Source: an uncultured Acidiphilium sp.
GTDB taxonomy: Bacteria > Bacillota > Clostridia > Christensenellales > Borkfalkiaceae
Reading direction: 5' to 3'
Assembly (NCBI GenBank): GCA_902495325.1
Contig: CABUWK010000008.1
Span: 1-64,000, forward strand
DNA length: 64,000 bases
Position numbers and translations under genes: made by a program. Within the stretch, counting starts at the first letter, position 1, and each line of letters begins with the position of its first letter. Below are positions 1 to 8,130 of this stretch, piece after piece. Below the pieces are notes generated by a model that was not told the DNA's origin, did no database searches, and saw only the letters and a program-made list of their open reading frames with translations.

Positions 1-4
1 ATTA

Positions 5-78
5 GACATAAGAGAGTTATTCCTTGTATTTGTTGTTTTTGGTTACTTAACATTATACAAGGTTTTAACTCTCTTGTC
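5..78. repeat. Imperfect inverted repeat (about 24-bp arms)
   Basis: The arms at 5-29 and 55-78 pair along almost their whole length: GACA, AAGAGAGTTA and CCTTGTAT on the left match GTC, AACTCTCTT and ATACAAGG on the right, with small mismatches. The loop is about 25 bases. On the plus strand the right arm is followed by a T-rich run, so it could terminate a transcript entering from the left. It could equally mark the end of the toxin locus or of a mobile segment. Which role applies cannot be decided from this window. Confidence 0.5.
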
Positions 79-109
79 TTTTTCTTGGAGAGTGTTTACA
101 CAAAATATT

Positions 110-223
110 TTACACTATCGAGTGAACGTAGTCAAACGGACCTCCACCCGGGATAGTGATTCTTTTAAAATCTTTTTCTTTCAGCCATTTAAAAATAACG
201 GCTTTCGCTTCTTTATAAGTCAT
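110..223 (-). CDS. Small protein of 37 residues, unknown function
   Basis: This short gene lies downstream of the toxin-immunity genes on the same strand. Its ATG at 223 has a perfect AGGAGG (231-236) seven bases upstream, the main reason for calling it. The product is lysine-rich with a likely amphipathic helix at the N-terminus (about residues 3-17), followed by a glycine-rich turn (IPGGGPF, about residues 24-30). It has no signal peptide or membrane segment. It might be the remnant of a displaced immunity or toxin module, because such cassettes often leave truncated genes behind. I do not recognise the family. A complete small protein is also possible. Confidence 0.45.
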   Translation of the reverse strand: MTYKEAKAVIFKWLKEKDFKRITIPGGGPFDYVHSIV

Positions 224-353
224 GATGAAACCTCCTTAATACTTTAATAAACGACGAGAATTAATTTATTAATATGTTTACTTCTCATGGCTATTCGAGC
301 AGAAAACGATCAAGCTTTTGAAGCCATAGCAGCAGTGAAAATAAACATTTCAC

Positions 354-782
354 TTACCAACGCGGATTCCATTTTCTTCGTTCCTCTATTGGCATAATCA
401 ATACAAAATCGGAAGGATTGTTCCTTATTTTTTTACGCAAAGCCGCTTCTCCGCCTGTTTTTAAATTACCAAATTCGTCCTCAAGTTGTCTCTTTAGAAT
501 ATTTTTATATGTGTTTTCGTCTATGTTTTCATATTCACAATAACCGACTCTTGAGCGAATTTGAGCTTCATGTGGACTAAGCGTTTTGTATTTATTATCA
601 TTTTGGCATTTCTTTAAGAATATTCCATAATCGAGATAAAAAGTTTCGCTATAGTAGGATTTAATGGCTTTTAAGCAGATAAATAGTTCAGGATAATTCA
701 AACAATACCATGTTTTAAATTTGTAAAATCCAAATTCGCTTAAACATGTACTTAAAGTTTTTTTAAAGTCGTTCTTATCCAT
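354..782 (-). CDS. Putative immunity protein, DUF4304-like
   Basis: The 142-residue cytosolic protein lies 35 bp downstream of the RHS toxin tip on the same strand, the standard place for a cognate immunity gene. The pattern is DUF4304-like: an N-terminal helix (KNDFKKTLSTCLSEFGF), a central strand pair around FYLDYGIFLKK, then a conserved R-S-R-V-G-Y region. DUF4304 proteins are common neighbours of polymorphic toxins. The assignment is by eye and therefore moderate. The ATG at 782 has an AGAGG-type ribosome site. The gene is clearly richer in A+T, Lys and Asn than the downstream chromosome, consistent with recent exchange of the toxin-immunity cassette. Its inferred role is to bind and block the nuclease tip encoded just upstream. 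Confidence 0.6.
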   Translation of the reverse strand: MDKNDFKKTLSTCLSEFGFYKFKTWYCLNYPELFICLKAIKSYYSETFYLDYGIFLKKCQNDNKYKTLSPHEAQIRSRVGYCEYENIDENTYKNILKRQLEDEFGNLKTGGEAALRKKIRNNPSDFVLIMPIEERRKWNPRW

Positions 783-817
783 TTTTTAGACCTCTGAATA
801 TTATTTAAATCCACTTA

Positions 818-3800
818 TTAGTAAACGATTAATATCATTATATAAGCTCCACCAAGTCCATTGTTGTATCTTTGTAACTGATGTATACCTTTGGAAATAG
901 ATATGGGATTATTGGGTTTTAGTTCGTAAATTGTATTTCCAATTACGGCATCAGCACGACCTACATTAGGAATAGAAAATTCTTTTCCTTTTCCTGCATA
1001 TTTTGTCATAAATCCATGATGTATTTTCTTGCCGCTTTTCAGGTTGGAAACGGTATTTCCGTTTGCGTCACGAGGAAGAGATTGGATTTCATCCCAGGCT
1101 TCTGACGTGAAATTACCCTTGGTTGCTTTTTGAATTTCAACGCCGGATTCCGTAATGGTTTTTGCGGCATGCTCTTCATTCGGGGTGAAATAAGCATGAT
1201 AAGCGAGAGAGACACCGCAGATAACGATGAAAACCGCCATGGAAACGGCAAGTGTCTGAGACCAGTTGTCATTCAGATAATTGCCGAAGGATTGCCAGAA
1301 AGGATCACCGTTTTCACGAGCATGTAAGCCTGCTACCGTTGCGCCCATCAACAGAGAACCGAGAACACCTAAGGTCGTTTTGATAAAAATAGGGATATTG
1401 CCGGTAAAAACGGCGATAACGGCAGCGATAGCGAAGAGGGCAACTGCAAGAACTTTTGCTAAAGGTCGTCTCCAGAAAAGATCCCAGGCAGAGAGCTTTG
1501 GCGGATCATAGGTGAGGTCAATGCCCGATTCGATCGTATACTCATTATAGGCGAGATTAACGGGGTTTGTCAAGCAAAGAGAATAGAGATTTAAGCCGTA
1601 AACGGAAAGGGTGTTTGCAAGGGCAGTTTCCGGATTGGCAGGAGATAAAAACTGTTTGATGGAAGGAGAATAATATCTGCCGGCAATGAAATAGAAACCG
1701 CTTTCGGTATCGTAATACTGAGACTTCCAGCGAATGGGGTTAATAGCGCCGATTCCGTCGGTGTCTTTTACAATCGTGCAGCTGCCCCAGGCATCGTAAT
1801 CATAAGAAACTACAATATTATTGTCTTTCAAAATGGCGATAATATTTCCTTGTCCGTCTTTTACATAATTATATGGGTATCCTTGGTAAGAGAAACCGGT
1901 AATCCCATTGATATCATACAGATAATAAATCGTATTCCTACCGGTTTTTTCAGAAATGATCTTATCTCCGTCAAAACAATATTCGGTTTCTTTGTCTCCG
2001 ACCTTCTTTTTAAAACGAAGCCCTTTTGCATTGTAGAAATATTCGGCATTTTTGTCCGTATATTTTTTGAGCATAGAGCCGCGTTCCCAGAAAAGATTCT
2101 GGCCTTTGATGATTGAACGCTTTTTGTAACGGGTGCAGTTTCCGAGGTTGTCGTAATCAAACTGATAGTTTACGCCGTCATCTTTAAAAATAACCAATCG
2201 TCCGTCACGGTAAGTGTGTGTTATTTTGTTTGAACTCGTGGTTTCGGTTGCGAGCATTCCATCGGCGGTGTATGTGTAATCCGTTGTTTTTTTGCCAAAT
2301 GTTTCGCGGGTCAATCTGTTTGCATTATCATATGTGTAGTAATGGTTGAAACCTTGGTTGTCAGAATGATCCGAGTATACATTGGAAAGAACTCTTCCGC
2401 GAGAATCATAGCCATGATCAATTTTAAAAAGCTCGCTGTCATTATTCGCTTTTTTATAGCAAATGCGACTTTTTAATGTTGTGCCTTTAAGGTACTGTGT
2501 TTCTTCATAGAAGATTTCATTTTTCTGTAAACGGGTATCTTTTGCGGGGATGACCGTTTTTTTACTTAACCTTCCGAGAGGATCATATTCATAGGTGATC
2601 TCGTCAAGAAGGGGATAGGTTTCAGAAATCGGAGCATAAAATGAGACGGTTCGTTTTGTTCGCGGTGAGCATATCACATCATCGTCTTTATTGATTTCCG
2701 ATGAAAAACTCATTTGATTTTCAAACAGATAATCTGTTTTTTCGTCCGAAGATTTATAAATTGAAATAAAATCATCAGAAGAAACTTTTGTACATCTGTT
2801 AAAATCGTCAAACGAATAGCGATAGGTCCGGTTTTCGTAAGGATCGTAGGTTTCGCACACTTCGGAAGATCCGTCGCTTTCCCATGCGCTCGGTTTTTCC
2901 GCGGCGTCTTCATGCTGGTAGGTAAAAGTCGTTGTGTAGGAAGAAGTATCGCCTGCGGATTTTTCCACGATTTTTTTCGTCCTGCCGTATTTATCGAGAG
3001 TAACGGTGGTTTCGTCGGGAGCGTTTATGTTGCGGTAACGTTTGTCCGTAACGGTGCCTGCGGCGTAATCGATGTTCTTTTCGGTGAGAAGGGTTACCGT
3101 TTTGTCTTTTCCTCTTAAAAGGTAAGTTTTGGAAAGATTGCCGAAATCATCATAAGTAAAACGGTAACCGTAGGGGGTATCCGCCGAAAAGTCGGTAGAA
3201 ACTTCCTCGAGCCATCCGCGGGAATTATAGGCAAAATGCTTGTTTCCGCCTGCGTCGTCCGTTATCAGAAAAGGATCTTTTCCGTTGTTTCCGTAGGTGA
3301 CGGAAGTTTTAAAAGGATCGGTTCCGTCTGCTTTTTTGTCTGTGAAAACGGCAGGATTTCCGAATTCGTCATAAGAAGTGTCGGCAGAAAAAGTTACGTC
3401 GTCCGTTTCTTCCGTGTTGTTTTCGTCGTTTGTTACACGGTAAGCGATTGTTTCGGAGCCGTCGGACGCGACCACTTCTTTTTTGCAGAGAATGCCGTTA
3501 TCATCGTAAGCGTAGTTCGTGGTAACGCCGTATTCGTCTACTTCCTGCAAAGTAAGCCCCGTCAGACTTACAAAAACGGAAGAGGAAGAGCTTTTGTCGC
3601 CTTTTGTAGCTGTTGTGGTTAATCTGATGCCGCCAAAACCGTTAAGCGATTCTTTTTTTATTGATTCGATAATAGAAATTTTGCCATCCGTTGATTCTAT
3701 GTATTGGCGGAATTGTGCAAACCCGCCGGTAAGAGATGTGAGGCTGCAGGATCCTTTATCCATTCCGGAAACGTTCAGAACGATGTCGTTCACAAGATAA

Positions 3801-4402
3801 CGTTTCGTGCCGTCACATAACGAGCACAGAAAGGTGCTTTCCTTATTGTTTTGGGCTTTTATATATTCCAGCAGATTGGTCTGCAAATCTTCTGCGGAGA
3901 GATAATTGTCCTTGTCGACAGGAAAGCTTTTTGACTTTTTGTCCCCGGGGAATGTGATTGAAATTTCATCAAATCGACCGAGGGGTACAAACGTGTCTGC
4001 CGCGATCATTAATTCGATATAACTTTTTGTCGAATAGGACATCCGCATGTCTGCAAGCTTGAAAGCGTTAAAACCGTCGAAAAACAGTTCGGTGTTGGCA
4101 ATATACGGATATTCGATGCAGATTGGAAATTTCACCTGCTGCCAGCCGCCGACAACCGTGCCGTCCACCGGAACCTTGACGGAATCGGACGTTTCCTTTG
4201 CTGTGAAGCCTTCTTTCGATTTGGACGTAATTTTCAACGTTATGCTCGGTGTGTCCTTTTTCGGTTTTTCTGTGAATTTCAGCCATAAGGTGCAAAGGTA
4301 ATTTTTGTAAGGATTACAGCGAGAGCTTCGGTATTTGTAGGCGTAATCGAACGGTTCATAGGCTAAAAAATCGATAGGGTATTTATTTCCGCCCGCACTC
4401 AA
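818..4402 (-). CDS. RHS-repeat toxin, C-terminal half with PD-(D/E)XK-like nuclease tip
   Basis: This 1194-residue reading frame carries RHS/YD repeats (YDDNG, YDEFG, YDPLGR, YDNLGN), the RHS core end (GFYFIAGRYYSPS...FLSPANPET), a hydrophobic stretch with two or three membrane segments (about 985-1065), and a short variable tip (about 1088-1194). The tip has the nuclease-like pattern R-A-D (Asp about 1151), then E-L-K (Glu 1160, Lys 1162), then Q-L-Q-R-Y, as in restriction-endonuclease-fold toxin domains. The first possible start here is a TTG at 4402 with no clear ribosome site. The frame is continuous with the upstream half apart from one TAA at 4463-4465, so it is more naturally the second half of one gene. 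The RHS shell would encapsulate the tip; the membrane segments may help it enter the target cell. Confidence 0.8.
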   Translation of the reverse strand: MSAGGNKYPIDFLAYEPFDYAYKYRSSRCNPYKNYLCTLWLKFTEKPKKDTPSITLKITSKSKEGFTAKETSDSVKVPVDGTVVGGWQQVKFPICIEYPYIANTELFFDGFNAFKLADMRMSYSTKSYIELMIAADTFVPLGRFDEISITFPGDKKSKSFPVDKDNYLSAEDLQTNLLEYIKAQNNKESTFLCSLCDGTKRYLVNDIVLNVSGMDKGSCSLTSLTGGFAQFRQYIESTDGKISIIESIKKESLNGFGGIRLTTTATKGDKSSSSSVFVSLTGLTLQEVDEYGVTTNYAYDDNGILCKKEVVASDGSETIAYRVTNDENNTEETDDVTFSADTSYDEFGNPAVFTDKKADGTDPFKTSVTYGNNGKDPFLITDDAGGNKHFAYNSRGWLEEVSTDFSADTPYGYRFTYDDFGNLSKTYLLRGKDKTVTLLTEKNIDYAAGTVTDKRYRNINAPDETTVTLDKYGRTKKIVEKSAGDTSSYTTTFTYQHEDAAEKPSAWESDGSSEVCETYDPYENRTYRYSFDDFNRCTKVSSDDFISIYKSSDEKTDYLFENQMSFSSEINKDDDVICSPRTKRTVSFYAPISETYPLLDEITYEYDPLGRLSKKTVIPAKDTRLQKNEIFYEETQYLKGTTLKSRICYKKANNDSELFKIDHGYDSRGRVLSNVYSDHSDNQGFNHYYTYDNANRLTRETFGKKTTDYTYTADGMLATETTSSNKITHTYRDGRLVIFKDDGVNYQFDYDNLGNCTRYKKRSIIKGQNLFWERGSMLKKYTDKNAEYFYNAKGLRFKKKVGDKETEYCFDGDKIISEKTGRNTIYYLYDINGITGFSYQGYPYNYVKDGQGNIIAILKDNNIVVSYDYDAWGSCTIVKDTDGIGAINPIRWKSQYYDTESGFYFIAGRYYSPSIKQFLSPANPETALANTLSVYGLNLYSLCLTNPVNLAYNEYTIESGIDLTYDPPKLSAWDLFWRRPLAKVLAVALFAIAAVIAVFTGNIPIFIKTTLGVLGSLLMGATVAGLHARENGDPFWQSFGNYLNDNWSQTLAVSMAVFIVICGVSLAYHAYFTPNEEHAAKTITESGVEIQKATKGNFTSEAWDEIQSLPRDANGNTVSNLKSGKKIHHGFMTKYAGKGKEFSIPNVGRADAVIGNTIYELKPNNPISISKGIHQLQRYNNGLGGAYIMILIVY

Positions 4403-4462
4403 TTCGGTAATGGCTTCGAAAGTTGAGGCATACCGTGTATTGATCGATTCTGTTAATTCACC

Positions 4463-4465
4463 TTA
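4463..4465 (-). other. Single in-frame TAA splitting the RHS gene
   Basis: Reading on the minus strand, the upstream half ends ...AGC AAG GAA TAA. The same frame then continues GGT GAA TTA ACA GAA for 20 sense codons up to the TTG at 4402 and on for 1194 more. No frameshift is needed: the distance from 4465 to 4402 is exactly 21 codons. TAA is the ordinary stop of neighbouring genes such as rpsL and rpsG, so the code is not reassigned. A nonsense mutation, a sequencing error or programmed readthrough are the options. Confidence 0.85.
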
Positions 4466-6913
4466 TTCCTTGCTCGGGGTGCCGCTTTGGCTCATGTGAA
4501 CGCCGCCGTCTTTTTCGAGGGATCGCAGATCGTAAGCACTGCCGTTGCGTTCGAGTACGGACGCGAGCGTTCCGTTATCCGAAAAAGTGTACTGCAAACA
4601 CAAATCTTTTTCGTTGGTTACCGTTGTCAGTCTTGAGCTGCCTTCGGGAAAAGTTTCGTTGATTTTTGCAACGGAAAGCATTCCGCTTGCCCGGTCTGTC
4701 ATTTTGTTTGTTATCGTGTAATCCGTCGACTCTGTTTCCGGAGAGACGATACCCATGCCTTTATAGATGCGGTCTACACACGAAGCGTTGAGCAGAGAAT
4801 AATTGATTTTCAGAGAAGAACGATCGGGCATTCCGACGATCCTCGTGAGCATTTTAATCCCGTTCAGAGTATATTCATAGGCAAAGATGGCGATCGTTTT
4901 ATCTCCGTCCGATTGTTTTTCTTTAATTACAGTGAGATATCCGTCGCTGTTATAGAAATAATGCAACTCGCGCTTTGTTACGGTTGTCTGTGTTTTCTCG
5001 TTTTTCGCAACGAATGCCGCGCTGCTAAGTCGTCCGGTCTTGTTGTCATAAGTAAATATGAGCTTTTTATTTTTCGACCTGTTGTCATAAAAGGCTGTCA
5101 GACGGTCTCCGGTGTAAACGTATTGTTTGATCGCTTCCGGGTTTCGTCCGGAAATTTGCCTGATCAATCTTCCGTTCTCGAAAATCGATTTGTTGCCGAA
5201 CCGATCGGATATTTCATAACTGCCGTTTGCGGCGATAAGGGTAAGTCCGGATCCCGCGGTGTCGTAATGGAGATCGTTGCCGACGCATAAAAATTCGTGA
5301 GAAGATCCGTTCGCATCCACATAAATATACGAATCGCCTTTTTCGTAAAGGAATTGTTCGGCGGTCAGTTTCCAGTTGTTTCCCGCGTGCGGCAAAAGGT
5401 TTTCCGGAAGAGAAAATCCGTCCGAACGGTAAACGTGTCCGACCGCTACGCCGTAACTGTTCTGCCCGAATGCGAGATCGGGGTGGGTAAATGTGAACTT
5501 TTTCGTGAAGAGGTTAAGCGAAAGCTTGCCTGCGCTGCAGGAATAATCCGAAATCGGTTGGCGGGGTTCGTAATTCCGGTGATTTCGGGAAAAGTCGAAG
5601 TCGGCGGTGACGGTGAAATAAGCGGAGACTTCTTTGTCGCCTTCCTTGTAATACACGTCGATTCTGTTTTTGCCGTAGCTTAACTTTTTCGTGTAAGCGG
5701 AAGCTTTCACTCCGTATGGTTTAAAATAATAGTCCGTTACCGTCCGGCTTGCTTTTCCTTCGGTGTAATACGCCTTGACAGACAGCGCCGAACCGTTGAT
5801 TTTTTGCCCGACGGCATAAGTCCCGATTTTGCTTGCGTCTACGGTGATGTGCGACAGAACGGGGGTCGGTTTCGGTATGGTCTGCGAAATGAAGATATCC
5901 GGGGTCATGAAGTCAGTATCGTCGAACGTTGCTTCGGTTTCCGATACGACGAAACGGGCGGGAATTTCCGTAGTGCCGATATTGATGACCTGATCGTGTT
6001 CGAATGTTCCGTTTAAAAGAGCGATGATCTCTTCCACCACGGCGGAGGCGAACAGATCGTAATCGAGAACGACGGTCTGGGTGATCATTCCGTCTTCGAT
6101 CATTCCGAAAATTTCTTCGCTGCCGCCCATGCCGGTGATCTGATAATCGGAAACGTTTGCTACGGCGCCAAGTCCGCTTACGGCGGCGATCGCAAATTTA
6201 TCCGAGCAACAGATCAGCGACGCCGTGTATCCTATATTGCCGGTAACAAACGCATTCATTGTTACATTGCGTACGCTTTCCTCCGAAAGATCGGCGATAT
6301 CGAGCGTCAGCACTTCGATTTCTTCTCCGTTTCCCTGCAAGGTAAATTGCTGCCGGTCTTCCGGTTTTTCGTCTATAACGGGGTAGCTTTCAAGCAGATA
6401 CGCCAGTGCGCCTTCATATGCTTCGTTTGCGGGAGAACCTTCGTTAATATCCCGATATAAAACGACTTTTTGCTTCCCGTCTTCGGAAAAGGCCGGGTCG
6501 TTGTCGAGAACGTTGCAAACGTATTGCGCCTGCCGTCTGCCCGCATCGCGGTAATCGAACCCGATGAATCCGCTTATGCTGTCGTTGCTATCCGTGGAAA
6601 CGACGTTCGAGATCAGAATGATGGATTTTCGCTGACCGGATTTGTGCAGGATCGAGGTGTAATCCGCATCGCTGTGGGTGAATGGTTGCAGAATGATATT
6701 TTCGCAACAATCCGGAAGTCCTTCGATTGTATTTATCTGTTGGTTCGCGGTTTCCGCGTGTACGATCTGATAGGCGATTCCTTGATCGTTGAGTTTTTCC
6801 CCGAGTAAATGGGCGAGATATCTTGCCGCATCGGTGTTTGTAAGGACGATCCCTACGGTCGGTTCTTCGCCGTAATAAGCAGCGACGTATTTTGTGTTTC
6901 TTTTGTTTTGCAT
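4463..6913 (-). CDS. RHS protein N-terminal half with periplasmic-binding-protein-like domain
   Basis: The 816-residue product starts at an ATG with AGGAGG nine bases upstream (6923-6928). Residues about 19-335 look like a type 1 periplasmic binding (ribose/LacI sensor) fold: a VGIVLTNTDAARYLAHLLGE start, GFIGFDYRDAGRRQAQYV in the middle, and a SDKFAIAAVSGLGAV...ITGMGGSEE...IEDGMITQTV end. An Ig-like segment (about 355-437) follows, then the opening of the RHS shell (AGKLSLNLFTKKFTFTHPDL) and the first repeats. There is no signal peptide. Joined to the downstream frame, the protein would be about 2030 residues, a usual RHS size. A sugar-binding-like head on an RHS toxin is unusual; it may be a docking, export or receptor-recognition module. 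If the TAA is real, this half alone would be toxin-less. Confidence 0.8.
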   Translation of the reverse strand: MQNKRNTKYVAAYYGEEPTVGIVLTNTDAARYLAHLLGEKLNDQGIAYQIVHAETANQQINTIEGLPDCCENIILQPFTHSDADYTSILHKSGQRKSIILISNVVSTDSNDSISGFIGFDYRDAGRRQAQYVCNVLDNDPAFSEDGKQKVVLYRDINEGSPANEAYEGALAYLLESYPVIDEKPEDRQQFTLQGNGEEIEVLTLDIADLSEESVRNVTMNAFVTGNIGYTASLICCSDKFAIAAVSGLGAVANVSDYQITGMGGSEEIFGMIEDGMITQTVVLDYDLFASAVVEEIIALLNGTFEHDQVINIGTTEIPARFVVSETEATFDDTDFMTPDIFISQTIPKPTPVLSHITVDASKIGTYAVGQKINGSALSVKAYYTEGKASRTVTDYYFKPYGVKASAYTKKLSYGKNRIDVYYKEGDKEVSAYFTVTADFDFSRNHRNYEPRQPISDYSCSAGKLSLNLFTKKFTFTHPDLAFGQNSYGVAVGHVYRSDGFSLPENLLPHAGNNWKLTAEQFLYEKGDSYIYVDANGSSHEFLCVGNDLHYDTAGSGLTLIAANGSYEISDRFGNKSIFENGRLIRQISGRNPEAIKQYVYTGDRLTAFYDNRSKNKKLIFTYDNKTGRLSSAAFVAKNEKTQTTVTKRELHYFYNSDGYLTVIKEKQSDGDKTIAIFAYEYTLNGIKMLTRIVGMPDRSSLKINYSLLNASCVDRIYKGMGIVSPETESTDYTITNKMTDRASGMLSVAKINETFPEGSSRLTTVTNEKDLCLQYTFSDNGTLASVLERNGSAYDLRSLEKDGGVHMSQSGTPSKE

Positions 6914-6946
6914 GTTTTTATGCCTCCTTGATTTGTTTGCGAGGGC

Positions 6947-6981
6947 ATTATAACACACTAAAGGTGACTACGTCTGTCACC
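6947..6981 (-). promoter_or_regulatory. Promoter with palindromic operator for the RHS operon
   Basis: On the minus strand an extended -10 (TGT-TATAAT, hexamer at 6947-6952) lies 34 bp upstream of the RHS start. No good -35 sits at 17 bp. Instead a palindrome GGTGAC-N7-GTCACC (6963-6981) covers the -35 area. An extended -10 flanked by a symmetric site suggests regulated transcription. The cognate regulator is not evident in the window. Confidence 0.55.
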
Positions 6982-7105
6982 ATTTAATAAAAGGAAACAA
7001 ATATTTATTATTTTTTGAAATGTTTGGGTTTGTTTTTCCGTATTGCCTATTTTACGAAAACGTTTGTTTGCGAATCGTGTGCGGTGCGGCTTTGGCTGCG
7101 GCAAC

Positions 7106-7143
7106 AAAAAAAGCCCCCGGCGGAAAGGGATCCGTCGGGGGCT
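7106..7143 (-). terminator. Rho-independent terminator (distal) of rpmB
   Basis: A GC-rich stem (GCCCCCGGCGG against CCGTCGGGGGC, loop AAAGGGAT) is followed on the minus strand by a run of seven T. It is the second of two terminators downstream of rpmB. Between it and the RHS promoter (6982-7105) I see no gene. Confidence 0.9.
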
Positions 7144-7171
7144 CGGGAAATAAAGTTTCTTTTGTTTTTAG

Positions 7172-7197
7172 TCAAAAACCCGGCGCGAAGCCGGGTT
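7172..7197 (-). terminator. Rho-independent terminator (proximal) of rpmB
   Basis: Stem AACCCGGC-loop-GCCGGGTT followed on the minus strand by TTTTTG. It starts about 25 bp after the rpmB stop, so rpmB is followed by two tandem terminators that shield the RHS locus from read-through. Confidence 0.85.
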
Positions 7198-7220
7198 CAA
7201 ACAATGCAAAAAGAAAAAAC

Positions 7221-7409
7221 TTACGCTCTTTCTACTTTGCTGCTCTTCAGACAACGAGTGCATACGTACTCAGAAGTAACAACGCCATCGTTTACAACTC
7301 TGACCTTCTGTACGTTTGCATTGTAAGAGCGTGGTGTCTTACGGTTACTGTGGCTCACTTTATTGCCGGACAATTTCGCTTTCCCGCAAACGCTGCAAAC
7401 TCTCGACAT
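7221..7409 (-). CDS. rpmB: 50S ribosomal protein L28
   Basis: The 62-residue protein begins MSRVCSVCGK, typical of L28. It carries the two CxxC pairs (CSVC near residue 5 and CTRC near residue 51) of the zinc-binding form. The chosen ATG (7409) has GGAGG about eight bases upstream; a longer in-frame start further upstream has no ribosome site. It belongs to the large ribosomal subunit near the E site. It is transcribed alone, divergently from the Asp23 gene, the same arrangement as rpmB and yloU in Bacillus. Two terminators follow it. Confidence 0.95.
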   Translation of the reverse strand: MSRVCSVCGKAKLSGNKVSHSNRKTPRSYNANVQKVRVVNDGVVTSEYVCTRCLKSSKVERA

Positions 7410-7492
7410 ATATCGCACCTCCAAATACAAATTCAAATTTAGTCAAACCAAAACAGACCCGAGAACCGAGCCCGCATGAACTGAGTATAGAT

Positions 7493-7521
7493 AATATACC
7501 ACAAAAATTTCCGAAAAGCAA
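7493..7521 (-). promoter_or_regulatory. rpmB promoter
   Basis: On the minus strand, -35 TTGCTT (7516-7521), 17-bp spacer and -10 TATATT (7493-7498), preceded by a TGTGG extended element. It lies about 85 bp upstream of the rpmB start. Confidence 0.75.
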
Positions 7522-7592
7522 GAAAATTCATGCCTGTTTTCATTTTTTTTGAAGGAAAAATCGATCGGATCGATATTTGTGCGTGAAATCCC

Positions 7593-7621
7593 TTGCAAAA
7601 ACCATAAAAATATAGTAAAAT
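7593..7621 (+). promoter_or_regulatory. Promoter of the Asp23-fakA-recG operon
   Basis: -35 TTGCAA (7593-7598), exact 17-bp spacer, -10 TAAAAT (7616-7621). It is divergent from the rpmB promoter; the roughly 70 bp between the two -35 boxes hold no gene. Confidence 0.75.
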
Positions 7622-7697
7622 AAAATCGATGCGGATTTCGTTTTCGTGCGCGGGCACCGATAAAGCGGCGCGCGGGCGATACGCACGGGAGAATGTT

Positions 7698-8048
7698 ATG
7701 CCTGTAACCACTTCGAATATTTACGGAAAAATAGCTATATCGGACGAAGCCATCGCCAAGGTGGCTGCTCATGCTGCGCTCGAGTGTTACGGAATTGTGG
7801 AAATGGTCTCGAGAAAGCTTTCCGACAGCGTGTTACAACTCCTGAAGAGAGACTCCGGGGGAAAGGGCGTGAAAGTCGTCACTTCCGGGGATCGCATTTA
7901 CATCGATATTTACGTGATCATCAAGTTCGGCGTTTCGATATCCGCCGTTGCGGATTCGCTGAAAAACGCCGTGAAATATAAAGTGGAAAAGTTCACGGGT
8001 ATGATCGTGGATACCGTGAACGTCAACATTATAGGCGTCAAGTTGTGA
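7698..8048 (+). CDS. Asp23/Gls24 family envelope stress protein (YloU-like)
   Basis: The 116-residue product matches the Asp23/Gls24 pattern: an NIYGKIAISDEAIAKVAAHAALECYGIVEM opening, an internal alternating strand region (YIDIYVIIKFGVSISAVADSL), and a close with VDTVNVNIIGVKL. Family members are small soluble proteins, often tethered near the membrane and involved in envelope homeostasis. The start at 7698 has GGGAG just upstream; an earlier in-frame start lacks a site. It is immediately followed by the DAK2 gene, the conserved yloU-yloV pairing of Bacillota, which supports the call. Confidence 0.9.
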   Translation: MPVTTSNIYGKIAISDEAIAKVAAHAALECYGIVEMVSRKLSDSVLQLLKRDSGGKGVKVVTSGDRIYIDIYVIIKFGVSISAVADSLKNAVKYKVEKFTGMIVDTVNVNIIGVKL

Positions 8049-8051
8049 CGC

Positions 8052-8106
8052 CGGAACGGGGAGGCGCCCGCCGCATGCGGGATTTTTGCGCCTTCCGGTT
8101 TTTTCG
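8052..8106 (+). terminator. Possible attenuator/terminator between Asp23 and fakA
   Basis: A bulged hairpin (CCGGAA...GGCGC pairing with GCGCC-TTCCGG) ends in TTTTTT right after the Asp23 stop. It may partially terminate transcription, leaving fakA at a lower level. The bulge makes it imperfect. Confidence 0.5.
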
Positions 8107-8130
8107 TGTTTTTCGGAGGAATTTTATTTC

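Noticed and set aside
4402..6913. Reassignment of TAA as a sense codon
   Set aside because: Many housekeeping genes here (rpsL, rpsG, cysK, tuf) end properly at TAA.
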